Source of the DNA: Micromonospora sp. C95 | GTDB taxonomy: Bacteria; Actinomycetota; Actinomycetes; Mycobacteriales; Micromonosporaceae | DNA length: 64,000 nucleotides | Assembly: GCF_018070465.1 (NCBI RefSeq) | Contig: NZ_JAGPXT010000012.1 | Span: 62,001 to 126,000, forward strand | Direction of reading: 5' to 3' | In this document: positions 34,556 through 42,928 of the stretch, one piece after another | How positions within the stretch are numbered: the stretch's first letter is position 1 | Layout of the letters: each line of letters begins with the position of its first letter | Notes under the pieces: model-generated | The model's input: the letters and a program-made list of their open reading frames with translations, nothing else | What the model was told of the DNA's origin: nothing | Database searches by the model: none | Program-made: the position numbers and the translations under genes

Positions 34556-35940
34556 CCACCCACCCGGGGCGCGGAGGCGAGCCTCGCCACGTCGCGCAGC
34601 ACCTGGTCGAGACTGCCGGTGCCGGCCCACGGCACCACCGGCACCCCGTGCTCACGCAACTGCGCGATCATCGTGTCCCGGTCCAGTCGCCACAGCCGGT
34701 ACGCCACCTCGGCCCAGCCCCGATCCTTCGGTGGCGACAGGTCCGCCGGGAGCGTGTCGACGGCCACCACGAACCGTCCCGAGCGGGCCAACCGGGCGAG
34801 CATCTGCGCCGACCGCTCCTCCAGCAGCGGGGTGAGCACGACCACCAGCGCGTCCGCGGAGAGCAGTTGAGGACCGAACACGTGGTCGTACGGCTCGTGC
34901 GGGGAGGACTGGGCCTTGACGTCCAACAGCCACTCCAGCACCGTCAGGTACTGCCGTCGTCCGGTGGCCGGACGCAGCCGCCGGGCACTCGGGCCGTACT
35001 CCAGCAGTGCCACCCGGTCGCCCCGGTGCAGGTAGTGCTCGGCGATCGCGGCGGCCGCCCGGACCGTGGTGTCCAGCACCGACGCGGTACCGGTGACCCC
35101 GCCGGAGCGACCCGCCTCGGCCAGTACGTCGAGCAGCACGACCACCTCGGCGTCCCGGTCGGACAGAGTGGCCGCCACGTGCAGTTGCCGGGTCCGCAGC
35201 GACACCCGCCAGTCGATGCGACGCAGCCGGTCACCGGGGGCGAAGACCCGCACCCCGGCGAGTTCACCGCCCTCACCGGGACGGCGCGAGTGATGGGCCC
35301 CGACCAGCCCGGCGGCCCGGGGCATCACCTCGACCGCCTCGAACGGCTCGGTCTTCGGGTACACCTTGGACCGGACCGGTTCCACGACCACCGCGCGCGA
35401 GACCAGCAGGCCCTGCGCGGCGGCGACCCGGGCGCCCGCCGGGCCCAGCGGATGCCGACCCCAGCGCAGCGCGGTACCGGCCAGTTCCAGGTCGACGGCG
35501 GTGTCCGGGGCGACCGACGTGACGAACGGACGGTCCGCCACCGTCGGCCGACCGGCACCGGCGGGCCGGTCGGTGCCGACGACCGCGCTACCGGCGAGAC
35601 CCGCGCGTTCGACCCGCAGCCACGGTGAGACCCGAGTACGCAGCACCGCCACGTCGTACGGGACCGCACCCGGGTTGCCGACGGTGACCGTCCCGGTCAT
35701 GCCACCGCCCTCCACCAGGGGTTCCTCGTCGGCGCTGAGCCAGACCCCGGGAAGCTCGACGGGTCGGCGTCGCAGCGCGTACGCGGTGCCGACGGCGAAC
35801 GGGACGGCCAGCACGATCAGATCCACCCGTCCCAGCAGCACCGCGGCGACCAGGAGCAGGCCGGTGAGCAGCACCGCCCGACCGAACGCCCAGGTGGGCA
35901 TCCAGTTGGTCGGTGCCGGCTGCTCGCTCCGCTCGCCCAC
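34549..35940 (-). CDS. DUF58 domain protein (MoxR-associated)
   Basis: A 463-residue protein. Two transmembrane helices near the N-terminus (about 18-60), a beta-sandwich-like middle part, then the DUF58 domain with its hallmark GDRLRRIDWRVSLRTRQL (about 235-255). The rest is a von Willebrand A-like fold (EVVVLLDVLAEAG). DUF58 proteins act with MoxR ATPases as chaperone-like systems. It follows the moxR gene by 5 bp. The C-terminus ends inside a repeat, so the last few residues may be variable. Confidence 0.85.
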   Translation of the reverse strand: MGERSEQPAPTNWMPTWAFGRAVLLTGLLLVAAVLLGRVDLIVLAVPFAVGTAYALRRRPVELPGVWLSADEEPLVEGGGMTGTVTVGNPGAVPYDVAVLRTRVSPWLRVERAGLAGSAVVGTDRPAGAGRPTVADRPFVTSVAPDTAVDLELAGTALRWGRHPLGPAGARVAAAQGLLVSRAVVVEPVRSKVYPKTEPFEAVEVMPRAAGLVGAHHSRRPGEGGELAGVRVFAPGDRLRRIDWRVSLRTRQLHVAATLSDRDAEVVVLLDVLAEAGRSGGVTGTASVLDTTVRAAAAIAEHYLHRGDRVALLEYGPSARRLRPATGRRQYLTVLEWLLDVKAQSSPHEPYDHVFGPQLLSADALVVVLTPLLEERSAQMLARLARSGRFVVAVDTLPADLSPPKDRGWAEVAYRLWRLDRDTMIAQLREHGVPVVPWAGTGSLDQVLRDVARLASAPRVGGR

Positions 35941-35945
35941 GCCGG

Positions 35946-36953
35946 TCAGTCTCCCGGCCGGCCGGCGGCGTAGCTGGGCAGCGCGCCACTGGCCGGCGCC
36001 GGGGTGCCGTCGAGGACCTCACCGACCACGAAGGACGGATCGACCCGACGCAGCCACATCTCCGGCCGCAGCGTTATGCGGTGCGCCAGCGCCGGGGCTG
36101 CGACGTCCTTCACGTCCTCGGGCACCACGTAGTCCCGCCCGGAGAGCACCGCCCGTACCCGGGACAGCAGCAGCAGTGCCAGCGAACCGCGCGGCGAGGC
36201 GCCGACCAGCACCGACGGGTGCTCGCGGGTGGCCGCGGTCAGCGCCACGATGTACCGGCCCACCGAGTCCTCCACCACCACGTCCTCCAGCGCCGCCTGC
36301 ATCGCGCGCAGCGTGCCGGCGTCGACCACCGGCTTGATCTCGGCCTCCTCCCGCCGGCGCGCCATCCGCCGTCGCAGCACCTCCCACTCCTCGTCCTGTG
36401 CCGGGTAACCGAACGACACCCGCAGCAGGAACCGGTCCAGCTGCGCCTCCGGCAACGGATAGGTGCCCTCGTACTCGATGGGGTTGGCGGTGGCCAGCAC
36501 GTGGAACGGCTCGTCCAGCCGGTACGTCACGCCCTCCACCGAAACCTGCTTCTCCTGCATCGCCTCCAGCAAGGCCGACTGGGTCTTCGGCGGGGTCCGA
36601 TTGATCTCGTCGGCGAGCAGCAGGTTGGTGAAGACCGGCCCGGCCCGGAAGGTGAAGTCACCGCTGCGCTGGTCGTAGAGAAAGGAGCCGGTGACGTCGG
36701 CGGGCAGCAGGTCGGGGGTGAACTGCAGCCGCCGGAAGTCCAGGCCGAGCGCCTGGGCGAAGGACCGCGCGGTGAGTGTCTTGCCCAACCCCGGCAGGTC
36801 CTCGAGCAGCACGTGGCCGCCGGCGAGGATGCCGGCCAGCACCAACTCCAGGGCGTCCCGTTTGCCGACCACGACCTGGCCCACCGCGTCCAGCACGGCC
36901 CGGGCGAGGCGACCTACCTCGGTGGGGGGCATCGTCCGGCCGACGTCGTTCAT
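35946..36953 (-). CDS. moxR: MoxR-type AAA+ ATPase
   Basis: A 335-residue AAA+ ATPase of the MoxR family. Walker A EDLPGLGKT (51-59), Walker B LLLADEINR (about 111-119), the sensor ANPIEYEGTYPLPEAQLDRF motif (about 157-176) and a C-terminal lid with the sensor-2 region VLVGASPRGSLAL. It is thought to remodel or activate partner proteins, usually through VWA or DUF58 partners such as the next gene. ATG 36953 overlaps the stop of the preceding gene by one base (TGATG). Confidence 0.9.
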   Translation of the reverse strand: MNDVGRTMPPTEVGRLARAVLDAVGQVVVGKRDALELVLAGILAGGHVLLEDLPGLGKTLTARSFAQALGLDFRRLQFTPDLLPADVTGSFLYDQRSGDFTFRAGPVFTNLLLADEINRTPPKTQSALLEAMQEKQVSVEGVTYRLDEPFHVLATANPIEYEGTYPLPEAQLDRFLLRVSFGYPAQDEEWEVLRRRMARRREEAEIKPVVDAGTLRAMQAALEDVVVEDSVGRYIVALTAATREHPSVLVGASPRGSLALLLLSRVRAVLSGRDYVVPEDVKDVAAPALAHRITLRPEMWLRRVDPSFVVGEVLDGTPAPASGALPSYAAGRPGD

Positions 36954-37540
36954 CAGATCTTCTCCAGTTCGGCGACGATCGCCGCGAGGTCGCGCGGCGA
37001 AGGGGTGCGGCGGGGTGGGGTCTCCAGGAACGTCGAAAGGCGGTCACCCAGCAAGGTACGGGCCCGGCTCGGATCGGACTCGCGGGTGACGCCGTACTTC
37101 AGGCGCATCCGTTCGTCCGCCAACTCGGCCAGCCGGGGCAGGATCACGCTGGTGAACCGTTCGGGGCTCGTCCTGGACCACTCCAGGGGAGTCGCCCAGC
37201 CGTTGATCGCGGCGCGCAGCGCATCCCGCGCGTCCCAGTTGTAGGTGCCGGGCTCCTCGCCGCCCCGCGACGATGAACCCGCCTGGCCGGACTTCGTCGG
37301 TGGGGCGAGGGTGGCGACGATCCGGCGTACCACCAGCAGCGCTACCACGGCGGTGACCAGCACCAGGAACGAGACCCGCAGCCCGACCGCGCGAAGTCCG
37401 GCGACGGCCACCACGGTCACCACCACCGTGACACCCAGTACGCCGAACACGCCACGCAGCCGTCCACCCCGGCGCGGCTCGGACTGGGCCGGCCGCTCCT
37501 CGGAGAAGCTGAGCAGGTCGTCGATACTCGTGCTGCTCAC
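36953..37540 (-). CDS. Membrane protein in the MoxR operon
   Basis: A 195-residue protein. A short acidic N-terminus (SIDDLLSFSEERP), two adjoining transmembrane helices (about 30-70), and a cytoplasmic helical domain with WDARDALRAAINGW and LAELADERMRLKYG. I recall such genes between moxR and DUF4129 in actinomycetes. It starts with GTG overlapping the DUF4129 stop by GTGA, so it is translationally coupled. Function unknown; likely an assembly partner. Confidence 0.75.
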   Translation of the reverse strand: MSSTSIDDLLSFSEERPAQSEPRRGGRLRGVFGVLGVTVVVTVVAVAGLRAVGLRVSFLVLVTAVVALLVVRRIVATLAPPTKSGQAGSSSRGGEEPGTYNWDARDALRAAINGWATPLEWSRTSPERFTSVILPRLAELADERMRLKYGVTRESDPSRARTLLGDRLSTFLETPPRRTPSPRDLAAIVAELEKI

Positions 37541-38265
37541 ACCGGCTCACCCCCGGCCAGTGCGGTCAGTTCGCCACGCAGCCGACGCAGGGCCACCCGG
37601 GCCTGGTCCCGGGTCCGTTCGTCCACCGGGCGGGTGGCGTACCGGGCCTCGCGGTAGACGTTCGCGAACCCGGCCAGCACGTCGGCGCTCACGATCGCCG
37701 GCACGCCGGTGGACGGATCACCGGCGAGCAGCCGGGTGACCAGGTCGGTGGGGGTGTCGCCGGTCAGTCGGGGCACCCCGGCGACGGCGGCCGCCTCTTC
37801 GAGCCGTACCCAGCAGGCGATCACCGCGGTCCGTGGGTCGGTGGCCTGGTCGTCCAGGTCCACCAGGCCGGCGTCGACGGCGGCCACCACCTCCGCGGCG
37901 GTGCCCTCGGCGCTGCGCCGGGTCGGCTGCCCAGGAAGTGCCCGGGTGACCCGGCGCGCCAGCCCACGCGCCACGGTCCAGAGCAGATAGCTGAGCGCGG
38001 CGAGCAACGCCAGGCCGAGCACCGCCACCGCCACCGTGCCGAGCCACGACGGAATCCGGGTACGGGTCTCCTCGGCGGCCTCGCGAGGTTCCGCCGGAAT
38101 CGACGGACGCGGCTCCCCGCTCGGGTACTCCAACACGAAGGGTGCGTCCTTGACGGCGGGCGGTATCCGGCTCGCGCCGATCGACGAGTGCGCGGTGGCC
38201 AGGGTCACGGCGGCGAGCAGGGCAATCACCGCCGTCACCGGCCACCACCTGCGAAGCACGTCCAT
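37537..38265 (-). CDS. DUF4129 membrane protein
   Basis: A 242-residue protein. A first membrane helix (about 9-25) leads to an extracytoplasmic loop with PSIPAEPREAAE, a second helix follows (about 75-100), then the cytoplasmic DUF4129 domain (RTAVIACWVRLEEAAAVAGVPR ... VTRLL ... YREARYATRPVDE). DUF4129 proteins occur with MoxR/DUF58 systems and transglutaminase-like proteins. First gene of the operon DUF4129 - membrane protein - moxR - DUF58 and 8 bp after udgB, so udgB may lead the transcript. Confidence 0.85.
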   Translation of the reverse strand: MDVLRRWWPVTAVIALLAAVTLATAHSSIGASRIPPAVKDAPFVLEYPSGEPRPSIPAEPREAAEETRTRIPSWLGTVAVAVLGLALLAALSYLLWTVARGLARRVTRALPGQPTRRSAEGTAAEVVAAVDAGLVDLDDQATDPRTAVIACWVRLEEAAAVAGVPRLTGDTPTDLVTRLLAGDPSTGVPAIVSADVLAGFANVYREARYATRPVDERTRDQARVALRRLRGELTALAGGEPV

Positions 38266-38273
38266 CGGTTACC

Positions 38274-39014
38274 TCAGTCCACCCCGGCCAGCAGTTTCGC
38301 CCGGGCGAACACATCGTCAAGCATCTCCGGTGTCAGCCGACCGGTGAAGGTGTTCTGCTGGCTGACGTGGTAGCAACCGAGCAGTTCCGGTCCGGCCGTG
38401 CCGGACCAGTGTGCCCCATGCCCGAACGGCGGTCGCGGGCTGGGCGGAGCGACGGCGTACCCGGCGCGCAGCGCCGGCCACCACGCGGCCCAGGCGAAGG
38501 CGCCCAACGCCACCACCACCCGCAGCGTCGGCCGGATCAGCTCGACCTCCCGATGCAGCCAGGGGGCGCAGGTGTCCCGCTCGCTCGGGGTGGGCTTGTT
38601 GTCCGGCGGAGCACAGCGTACGGCGGCGAAGATCCTCGTCTCGCGCAGCGTCAGGCCGTCGTCGACGGCCACACTTGTCGGCTGGTTGGCCAGGCCGGCC
38701 CGGTGCAGGGCGGCGAAGAGCACGTCACCGGAGCGGTCGCCGGTGAAGACCCGGCCGGTGCGGTTGCCGCCGTGCGCGGCCGGGGCCAGCCCGAGGATGG
38801 CGATCCGGGCCGCCGGATCACCGAAGCCGGGCACCGGCCGTCCCCAGTACTCCTGATCGCGGAAGGCCGCCCGCCTGGTGCGGGCGACCTCCTCCCGCCA
38901 GTCGACCAGCCGGGGGCAGGCGAAACAGTCGGCGACGCCCGCGTCCAGCTCAGCCAGGTCCGTCGCGCGCGCGGCGCGGACGACGACCTCGGTGGGGGTA
39001 CGCGACTCAACCAA
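38274..39014 (-). CDS. udgB: Uracil-DNA glycosylase, family 5 (UdgB)
   Basis: About 246 residues. The motif GLAPAAHGGNRTGRVFTGDRSGD contains the family 5 active-site region, and cysteines in DCFACPRL, RCAPPDN and DTCAPWL provide the 4Fe-4S ligands. C-terminal HVSQQNTFTGRLTPEMLDD is the second family signature. It removes uracil and deaminated purines. The wording is close to M. tuberculosis Rv1259 from memory. No ATG or GTG exists near the right place; a TTG at 39014 (overlapping the end of the neighbouring hydrolase gene) is my best start and is uncertain by some residues. Confidence 0.83.
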   Translation of the reverse strand: MVESRTPTEVVVRAARATDLAELDAGVADCFACPRLVDWREEVARTRRAAFRDQEYWGRPVPGFGDPAARIAILGLAPAAHGGNRTGRVFTGDRSGDVLFAALHRAGLANQPTSVAVDDGLTLRETRIFAAVRCAPPDNKPTPSERDTCAPWLHREVELIRPTLRVVVALGAFAWAAWWPALRAGYAVAPPSPRPPFGHGAHWSGTAGPELLGCYHVSQQNTFTGRLTPEMLDDVFARAKLLAGVD

Positions 39015-39693
39015 GCTTGGCCCGGAAGAGTTCCAGGGTGCGTGCCCAGGCGCTGGTGGCCGCCCGTTGGTCGAACTTTTCCGGCCGGTCCTCGTTGAAG
39101 AAGGCGTGCGCGGTGCCCGGGTAGTCGTGCAGCTGGCAGGTGCCGCCGGAGTTCTCGATGGCCCGGCGTACCGCCTGCACGCCCGGGTCGGCGGAGGTGC
39201 CGTCCGCCTCGGAGCAGTGCACCAGCGCGTCCTTGCCCGCGTAGTCGGTCCACTCGGTACGCATGCCCTCCCAGGGCAACCGGGGATAGAAGGCGGCGGT
39301 GGCGACGATCCGCTCGGAGAAGTTCGCCGCCCACAGCGCCAGGCTGGCCCCGGCACAGAAGCCGGCGCAGCCCACCTTGCCGGTGACCTCGACGCGGCCG
39401 GCGAGGTAGTCGGCGGCGGCGGCGATCTCCTGTGCCGTCTCGTCCATCTGCGGCCCGTTGAGCAGCCGCCGGGGCTCACTCGGCTTTCCGGCTGGCTCGC
39501 CGTGCCGGAAGTCGGGTGCGAGGGCGACGAAGCCTGCCTCGGCGAAGCGGTCCACCACTGACCTGATGTGCGGCACGAGGCCCCACCAGTCCTGAATCAC
39601 GATCACTGCCGGGCTTGCCGTTCCGGTGGCGGGTATCGCGAGATATCCCTCACCCGTGCCGCCATCACCACGGTAGGTCACCATCTCGCCCAT
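39007..39693 (-). CDS. Dienelactone hydrolase family protein
   Basis: A 228-residue alpha/beta hydrolase with the dienelactone hydrolase triad: nucleophile Cys in GFCAGASL, Asp/Glu near YPRLPWEG, and His in GTAHAFFN. Such enzymes open lactones in aromatic degradation, but distant members act on other esters. The substrate is not indicated by the neighbours. It ends overlapping the likely udgB start, so the two may be co-transcribed. Confidence 0.85.
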   Translation of the reverse strand: MGEMVTYRGDGGTGEGYLAIPATGTASPAVIVIQDWWGLVPHIRSVVDRFAEAGFVALAPDFRHGEPAGKPSEPRRLLNGPQMDETAQEIAAAADYLAGRVEVTGKVGCAGFCAGASLALWAANFSERIVATAAFYPRLPWEGMRTEWTDYAGKDALVHCSEADGTSADPGVQAVRRAIENSGGTCQLHDYPGTAHAFFNEDRPEKFDQRAATSAWARTLELFRAKLG

Positions 39694-39806
39694 CGGCCCG
39701 TCCTCCTAGCGGTCAGTCATCGTTGGCTGGTCGCCCAGTGGTCCTACGTGCGGGTAGCCTGCCACGCGGTGACCTCCGCCGGGAAGATGCCGGAACAGTG
39801 GCATTC

Positions 39807-39880
39807 ACCTCCTGTTCGCGCTAGCGCCGATACCTCCTGTTCGCGCTAGCGCCGATACCTTCAGTTCGCGCTTGCCAGGC
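39807..39880. repeat. 25-bp tandem repeat at the ppx 3' end
   Basis: Two identical 25-bp units (39807-39831 and 39832-39856) followed by a degenerate third. The third overlaps the last codons and stop of ppx (39861-39863). The unit contains GCGCTAGCGC, itself a palindrome. Probably a duplication that grew outward from the gene end. Confidence 0.8.
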
Positions 39881-40811
39881 TCCACGCGATGCCGTCGAGG
39901 ATGTCGTGCTCGGAGGCGATCACGGCGGCCATGCCGGCGCGTTCCATGGCGACCCGCAGCACCAACGCGCCGGCACCGATCACGTCTGCGCGGCCGGGAT
40001 GCATCACCGGGATGGCCAGCCGCTGCTCGCGCGTCATGGCCAGCAGGTCGGCGGTCACCCGCGCCACCTGGTCGTACGACACCCGGGCATGGTGGATGCG
40101 GGCCGGGTCGTACCCGGTGAGACCCGCGGCGATCGCGACCACGGTGGTGACCGAACCGGCGAGCCCGACAAGCGTGGCCGCCTGCCGCCCCGGGACGGCC
40201 GCCAGCGCGCGGTCCACCGCGTCCGTGATGTCGGCCTGGGCGGCGGCGATCTCGTCCGGGCCCGGTGGGTCTGTGTGCAGGTGCCGCTCGGTCATCCGTA
40301 CGCAGCCGATGTCCATGGAGATCGCGGCGTCGACACCACCGTCCCGGGTGCCGACGACGAACTCGGTCGACCCGCCACCGATGTCCAGCACCAGGTACGG
40401 CGATGCCGCGTCGGCGGGTAGGCCACGGACGGCTCCGGTGAACGACAGGCGAGCCTCCTCGTCCCCGGTGACCACCTCCGGCGCGACGCCGAGCGTCTGC
40501 TCCACAATGGTCCGGAAGTCGGCCGCGTTCTCCGCGTCCCGGCTGGCCGAGGTGGCGCACATCCGCACCCGCTGGGCACCGAGCTTGTCGATCTCGGTGG
40601 CGTAGTCGGCGAGCGCGACCCGGGTCCGCTCGATCGCCTCCGGAGCGAGCCGGCCGGTGGCGTCCACCCCCTGGCCGAGCCGGACGATCTCCATCCGCCG
40701 GCACTGGTCCACCAGCGGTGCGGCCGGTCCGGCCGACGGGTCGGGCAGGTCGGCCACCAGCAACCGGATCGAGTTGGTGCCACAGTCGATGGCCGCCACA
40801 CGCGTCGTCAC
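39861..40811 (-). CDS. ppx: Ppx/GppA family exopolyphosphatase
   Basis: A 316-residue ASKHA-fold phosphatase. The phosphate-binding motifs DCGTNSIRLL (9-18) and LDIGGGSTEF (142-151) are intact, and RMCATSASRDAEN precedes them. It removes terminal phosphates from polyphosphate or pppGpp. This short, single-domain form is the Rv1026 type. The GTG at 40811 is used; longer starts lack family residues. It closes the conserved eno - ftsB - DUF501 - ppx block, with argA inserted here. Confidence 0.88.
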   Translation of the reverse strand: MTTRVAAIDCGTNSIRLLVADLPDPSAGPAAPLVDQCRRMEIVRLGQGVDATGRLAPEAIERTRVALADYATEIDKLGAQRVRMCATSASRDAENAADFRTIVEQTLGVAPEVVTGDEEARLSFTGAVRGLPADAASPYLVLDIGGGSTEFVVGTRDGGVDAAISMDIGCVRMTERHLHTDPPGPDEIAAAQADITDAVDRALAAVPGRQAATLVGLAGSVTTVVAIAAGLTGYDPARIHHARVSYDQVARVTADLLAMTREQRLAIPVMHPGRADVIGAGALVLRVAMERAGMAAVIASEHDILDGIAWSLASAN

Positions 40812-40917
40812 GACGAAAACCCTACCGCCACGCCAACTCACCACTCCGACCACCACAATCACGGAACGTTGCCACACCCGGCGGTGACTCTCTGAAGTCG
40901 AGCAGCCGCAGTACCCG

Positions 40918-41074
40918 ACCTACCTTTCGCCTCCTTTGCTCTGCTTACCTACACGCAAACCCCTTACGAGCAGGGGTTCCTCGAATGCCGAGTCAGGTCC
41001 ATACCCAGCCAGCCATCACCGAAAGTAAACCTGTGCGTATGGGTAAGCAGAGCAAAGGGAGCGGGGTGGTAGGT
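40918..41074. mobile_element. 157-bp element with 40-bp terminal inverted repeats
   Basis: The left arm (40918-40957) and right arm (41034-41074) are inverted copies with a 16-bp perfect core (CTTTGCTCTGCTTACC) and only scattered mismatches outside it. The 76-nt centre contains a 7-bp hairpin AACCCCT/AGGGGTT with a 7-nt loop (40958-40978). The element is less GC-rich than the flanks and fills most of the 378-bp gap between ppx and argA; I see nothing else in that gap. It looks like a miniature inverted-repeat element without a coding region. I see no clear target duplication. Confidence 0.55.
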
Positions 41075-41189
41075 GGACCTGCCGGAAGCCGGACACAGCG
41101 AGTGACAGCGTGACCCGGATGACGGCGCAAGCGGTCGCGGCGCAGCGGGCCGGGTGGCGGCGCAGAGTGGGCGGGGCGGGCCGGGCGGG

Positions 41190-41705
41190 TCAGAGGCGCA
41201 GCAGCATACGGGTGTTGCCCAGGGTGTTCGGCTTGACCCGTTCCAGGTCGAGGAACTCGGCGACACCCTCGTCGTACGAGCGCAGCAGTTGCTCGTAGAC
41301 GACGTGCGGCACCGGGGCGCCGTCGATCTCGGTGAAGCCGAACGAACCGAAGAACCGGGTCTCGAAGGTCAGCACGAAGATGCGGGCCACCCCCAGTTCC
41401 CGTGCCGCGCTGATCAGTTCCGCCACGATCCGGTGCCCGATCCGCTGCCCCCGGCAGCAGGGATCGACCGCGACCGTGCGGATCTCCGCCAGGTCCTCCC
41501 ACATCACGTGCAGCGCGCCGCAGCCCACCACCGCGCCGTCGGAGACCCGGCTGGCGACCCGGAACTCCTGCACGTCCTCGTACAGGGTGACAGTGGCCTT
41601 GCTGAGCAGTCGGCGATCGTCGGTGTAGGTGTCCACCAACCGTCGGATCGCTCGCACATCGGCGGTCCGGGCCCGCCGGATCACGACGTCGTCGTCGTCG
41701 CTCAC
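41190..41705 (-). CDS. argA: N-acetylglutamate synthase, GNAT type
   Basis: A 171-residue single-domain GNAT enzyme. VGCGALHVMWEDLAEIRTVAV, the CoA loop CRGQRIGHRIV and the C-terminal VKPNTLGNTRMLL match mycobacterial ArgA (Rv2747) as I remember it. It acetylates glutamate (or glutamine) for arginine synthesis. The GTG at 41705 overlaps the stop of the DUF501 gene (GTGA), so it is translationally coupled to it. No other arginine genes are near, so the placement within the eno-ppx block is a lineage feature. Confidence 0.83.
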   Translation of the reverse strand: MSDDDDVVIRRARTADVRAIRRLVDTYTDDRRLLSKATVTLYEDVQEFRVASRVSDGAVVGCGALHVMWEDLAEIRTVAVDPCCRGQRIGHRIVAELISAARELGVARIFVLTFETRFFGSFGFTEIDGAPVPHVVYEQLLRSYDEGVAEFLDLERVKPNTLGNTRMLLRL

Positions 41706-42259
41706 CCGGGCTCCGGCACGTCGACACAGGGTCCGGTCGTCCACCACGGCTCGACCAGGTCGAGCGTCTCGTCGCCGAACGGGTTGACGCCCGGCCCGGC
41801 GGCGAGCGCGTGCCCGAGCTGGACGTGCAGGCACTTCACCCGGCCGGGCATCCCACCGGCCGAGATGCCGGCGATCTCGGGCACCTCGGCGATCGCGTCC
41901 CGGCGGGACAGGTAGTCCTCGTGGGCCGCGCGGTACCGGGCGGCCAGCTCCGGGTCGGTGGCCAGCCGCTGCGCCATCTCCTTCATCAGACCGGCCGACT
42001 CCAGTCGGCTGCACGCCGCGGTCGCCCGGGGACAGGTCAGGTAGAACAGCGTCGGGAAGGGGGTGCCGTCGGTCAGCCGGGGAGTCGTCTCCACCACGTC
42101 GGGCAGGCCGCACGGACAGCGGTGGGCCACCGCCCGGGTCCCCCGGGGCGGGCGTCCGAGCTGCGCGGCCACCGCGGCCAGGTCGGTCTCCGTGGCCGGT
42201 TCCCGCTTCGGCGGGGGTACGGAGGCCGCCGCCGGCTGCTGCGGTGGTACGACAGTCAC
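41702..42259 (-). CDS. DUF501 protein
   Basis: A 185-residue protein. After a proline-rich start, the DUF501 core has RCPCGLPDVVETTPRL, FPTLFYLTCPR, GLMKEMAQRL and the C-terminal GGMPGRVKCLHVQLGHALA with an invariant-looking cysteine and histidine. Cysteines in CPCG, CPRA and KCLH suggest a metal site (inference). It follows ftsB and precedes argA and ppx, the usual actinobacterial order (Rv1025). Function unknown. Confidence 0.85.
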   Translation of the reverse strand: MTVVPPQQPAAASVPPPKREPATETDLAAVAAQLGRPPRGTRAVAHRCPCGLPDVVETTPRLTDGTPFPTLFYLTCPRATAACSRLESAGLMKEMAQRLATDPELAARYRAAHEDYLSRRDAIAEVPEIAGISAGGMPGRVKCLHVQLGHALAAGPGVNPFGDETLDLVEPWWTTGPCVDVPEPG

Positions 42260-42281
42260 GATGCCATCTCTCGTCGGGTAC

Positions 42282-42899
42282 TCAGTCTTCGATCTGGTGG
42301 GCGTCGGCGGCCCGCACGCTGGACCAGAGAGTGTCGTACCAGGGGTCGGGGGTGACCGGGGTGGCCGGGCCCTCGGCGGTGCCCGCCTCGCGGGCCGCGC
42401 CGGCCGGATCGTCGAGCAGGATCAGCATCTTCTCACCGGGCCGCCGCATGAAGAACCGCTCCCTGGCCTGGGTCTCGATGTACGCCTTGTCCTGCCACTT
42501 CTCCGCCTGGGTGGTCAGCTCGGCGATCAGCTCCCGCTGGGCCGCCTGCGCAGCCTCCATCCGCTCGATGTCGGCCTGCTGGTCGAGGTAGACCCGGACC
42601 GGATAGGTGTAGGCGAGGGCGAGCGCGATCAGCACCGCGAACAGCACGGTGGCGCGGCCGGTGAGACCTCGGGCTCGGGGTGCGGACAGCCGCGTCACCG
42701 CGCCACCGGCAGCCGCACGCCGGGCGGCGGCGGGGCGCTTGGCGGAGCGTACGCCCTCGGCACCGCGGGTGGCCGACGGCGCCCGACCGGCGGCGGACCG
42801 CGACTCGGCGCGGACACCGTCGCGGGCCGTGCCGGACCGGCCGGCGCGGGCCGGCCGGCGGACCGGACGCTGACCACCCGGCGTGCGGCGCTGCTGCAT
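42282..42899 (-). CDS. ftsB: FtsB/DivIC-like septum formation protein
   Basis: A 205-residue bitopic protein. The first 78 residues are basic and low complexity, then one transmembrane helix (about 80-97, ATVLFAVLIALALAYTY), then a coiled coil (DQQADIERMEAAQAAQRELIAEL...) and the ARERFFMRRPGE motif typical of FtsB/DivIC. It bridges FtsQ and FtsL in the divisome. The ATG at 42899 follows GGAGG at 6 nt. It lies 29 bp downstream of eno on the same strand, the conserved arrangement. Confidence 0.85.
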   Translation of the reverse strand: MQQRRTPGGQRPVRRPARAGRSGTARDGVRAESRSAAGRAPSATRGAEGVRSAKRPAAARRAAAGGAVTRLSAPRARGLTGRATVLFAVLIALALAYTYPVRVYLDQQADIERMEAAQAAQRELIAELTTQAEKWQDKAYIETQARERFFMRRPGEKMLILLDDPAGAAREAGTAEGPATPVTPDPWYDTLWSSVRAADAHQIED

Positions 42900-42928
42900 C
42901 ACACCCCTCCCCCGAGGTCCGGCATCCG

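Noticed and set aside
40958..41000. tRNA-like stem (7-bp stem, 7-nt loop) in the TIR element
   Set aside because: The loop lacks the invariant U33 on either strand, and no acceptor or T arm pairs with it.
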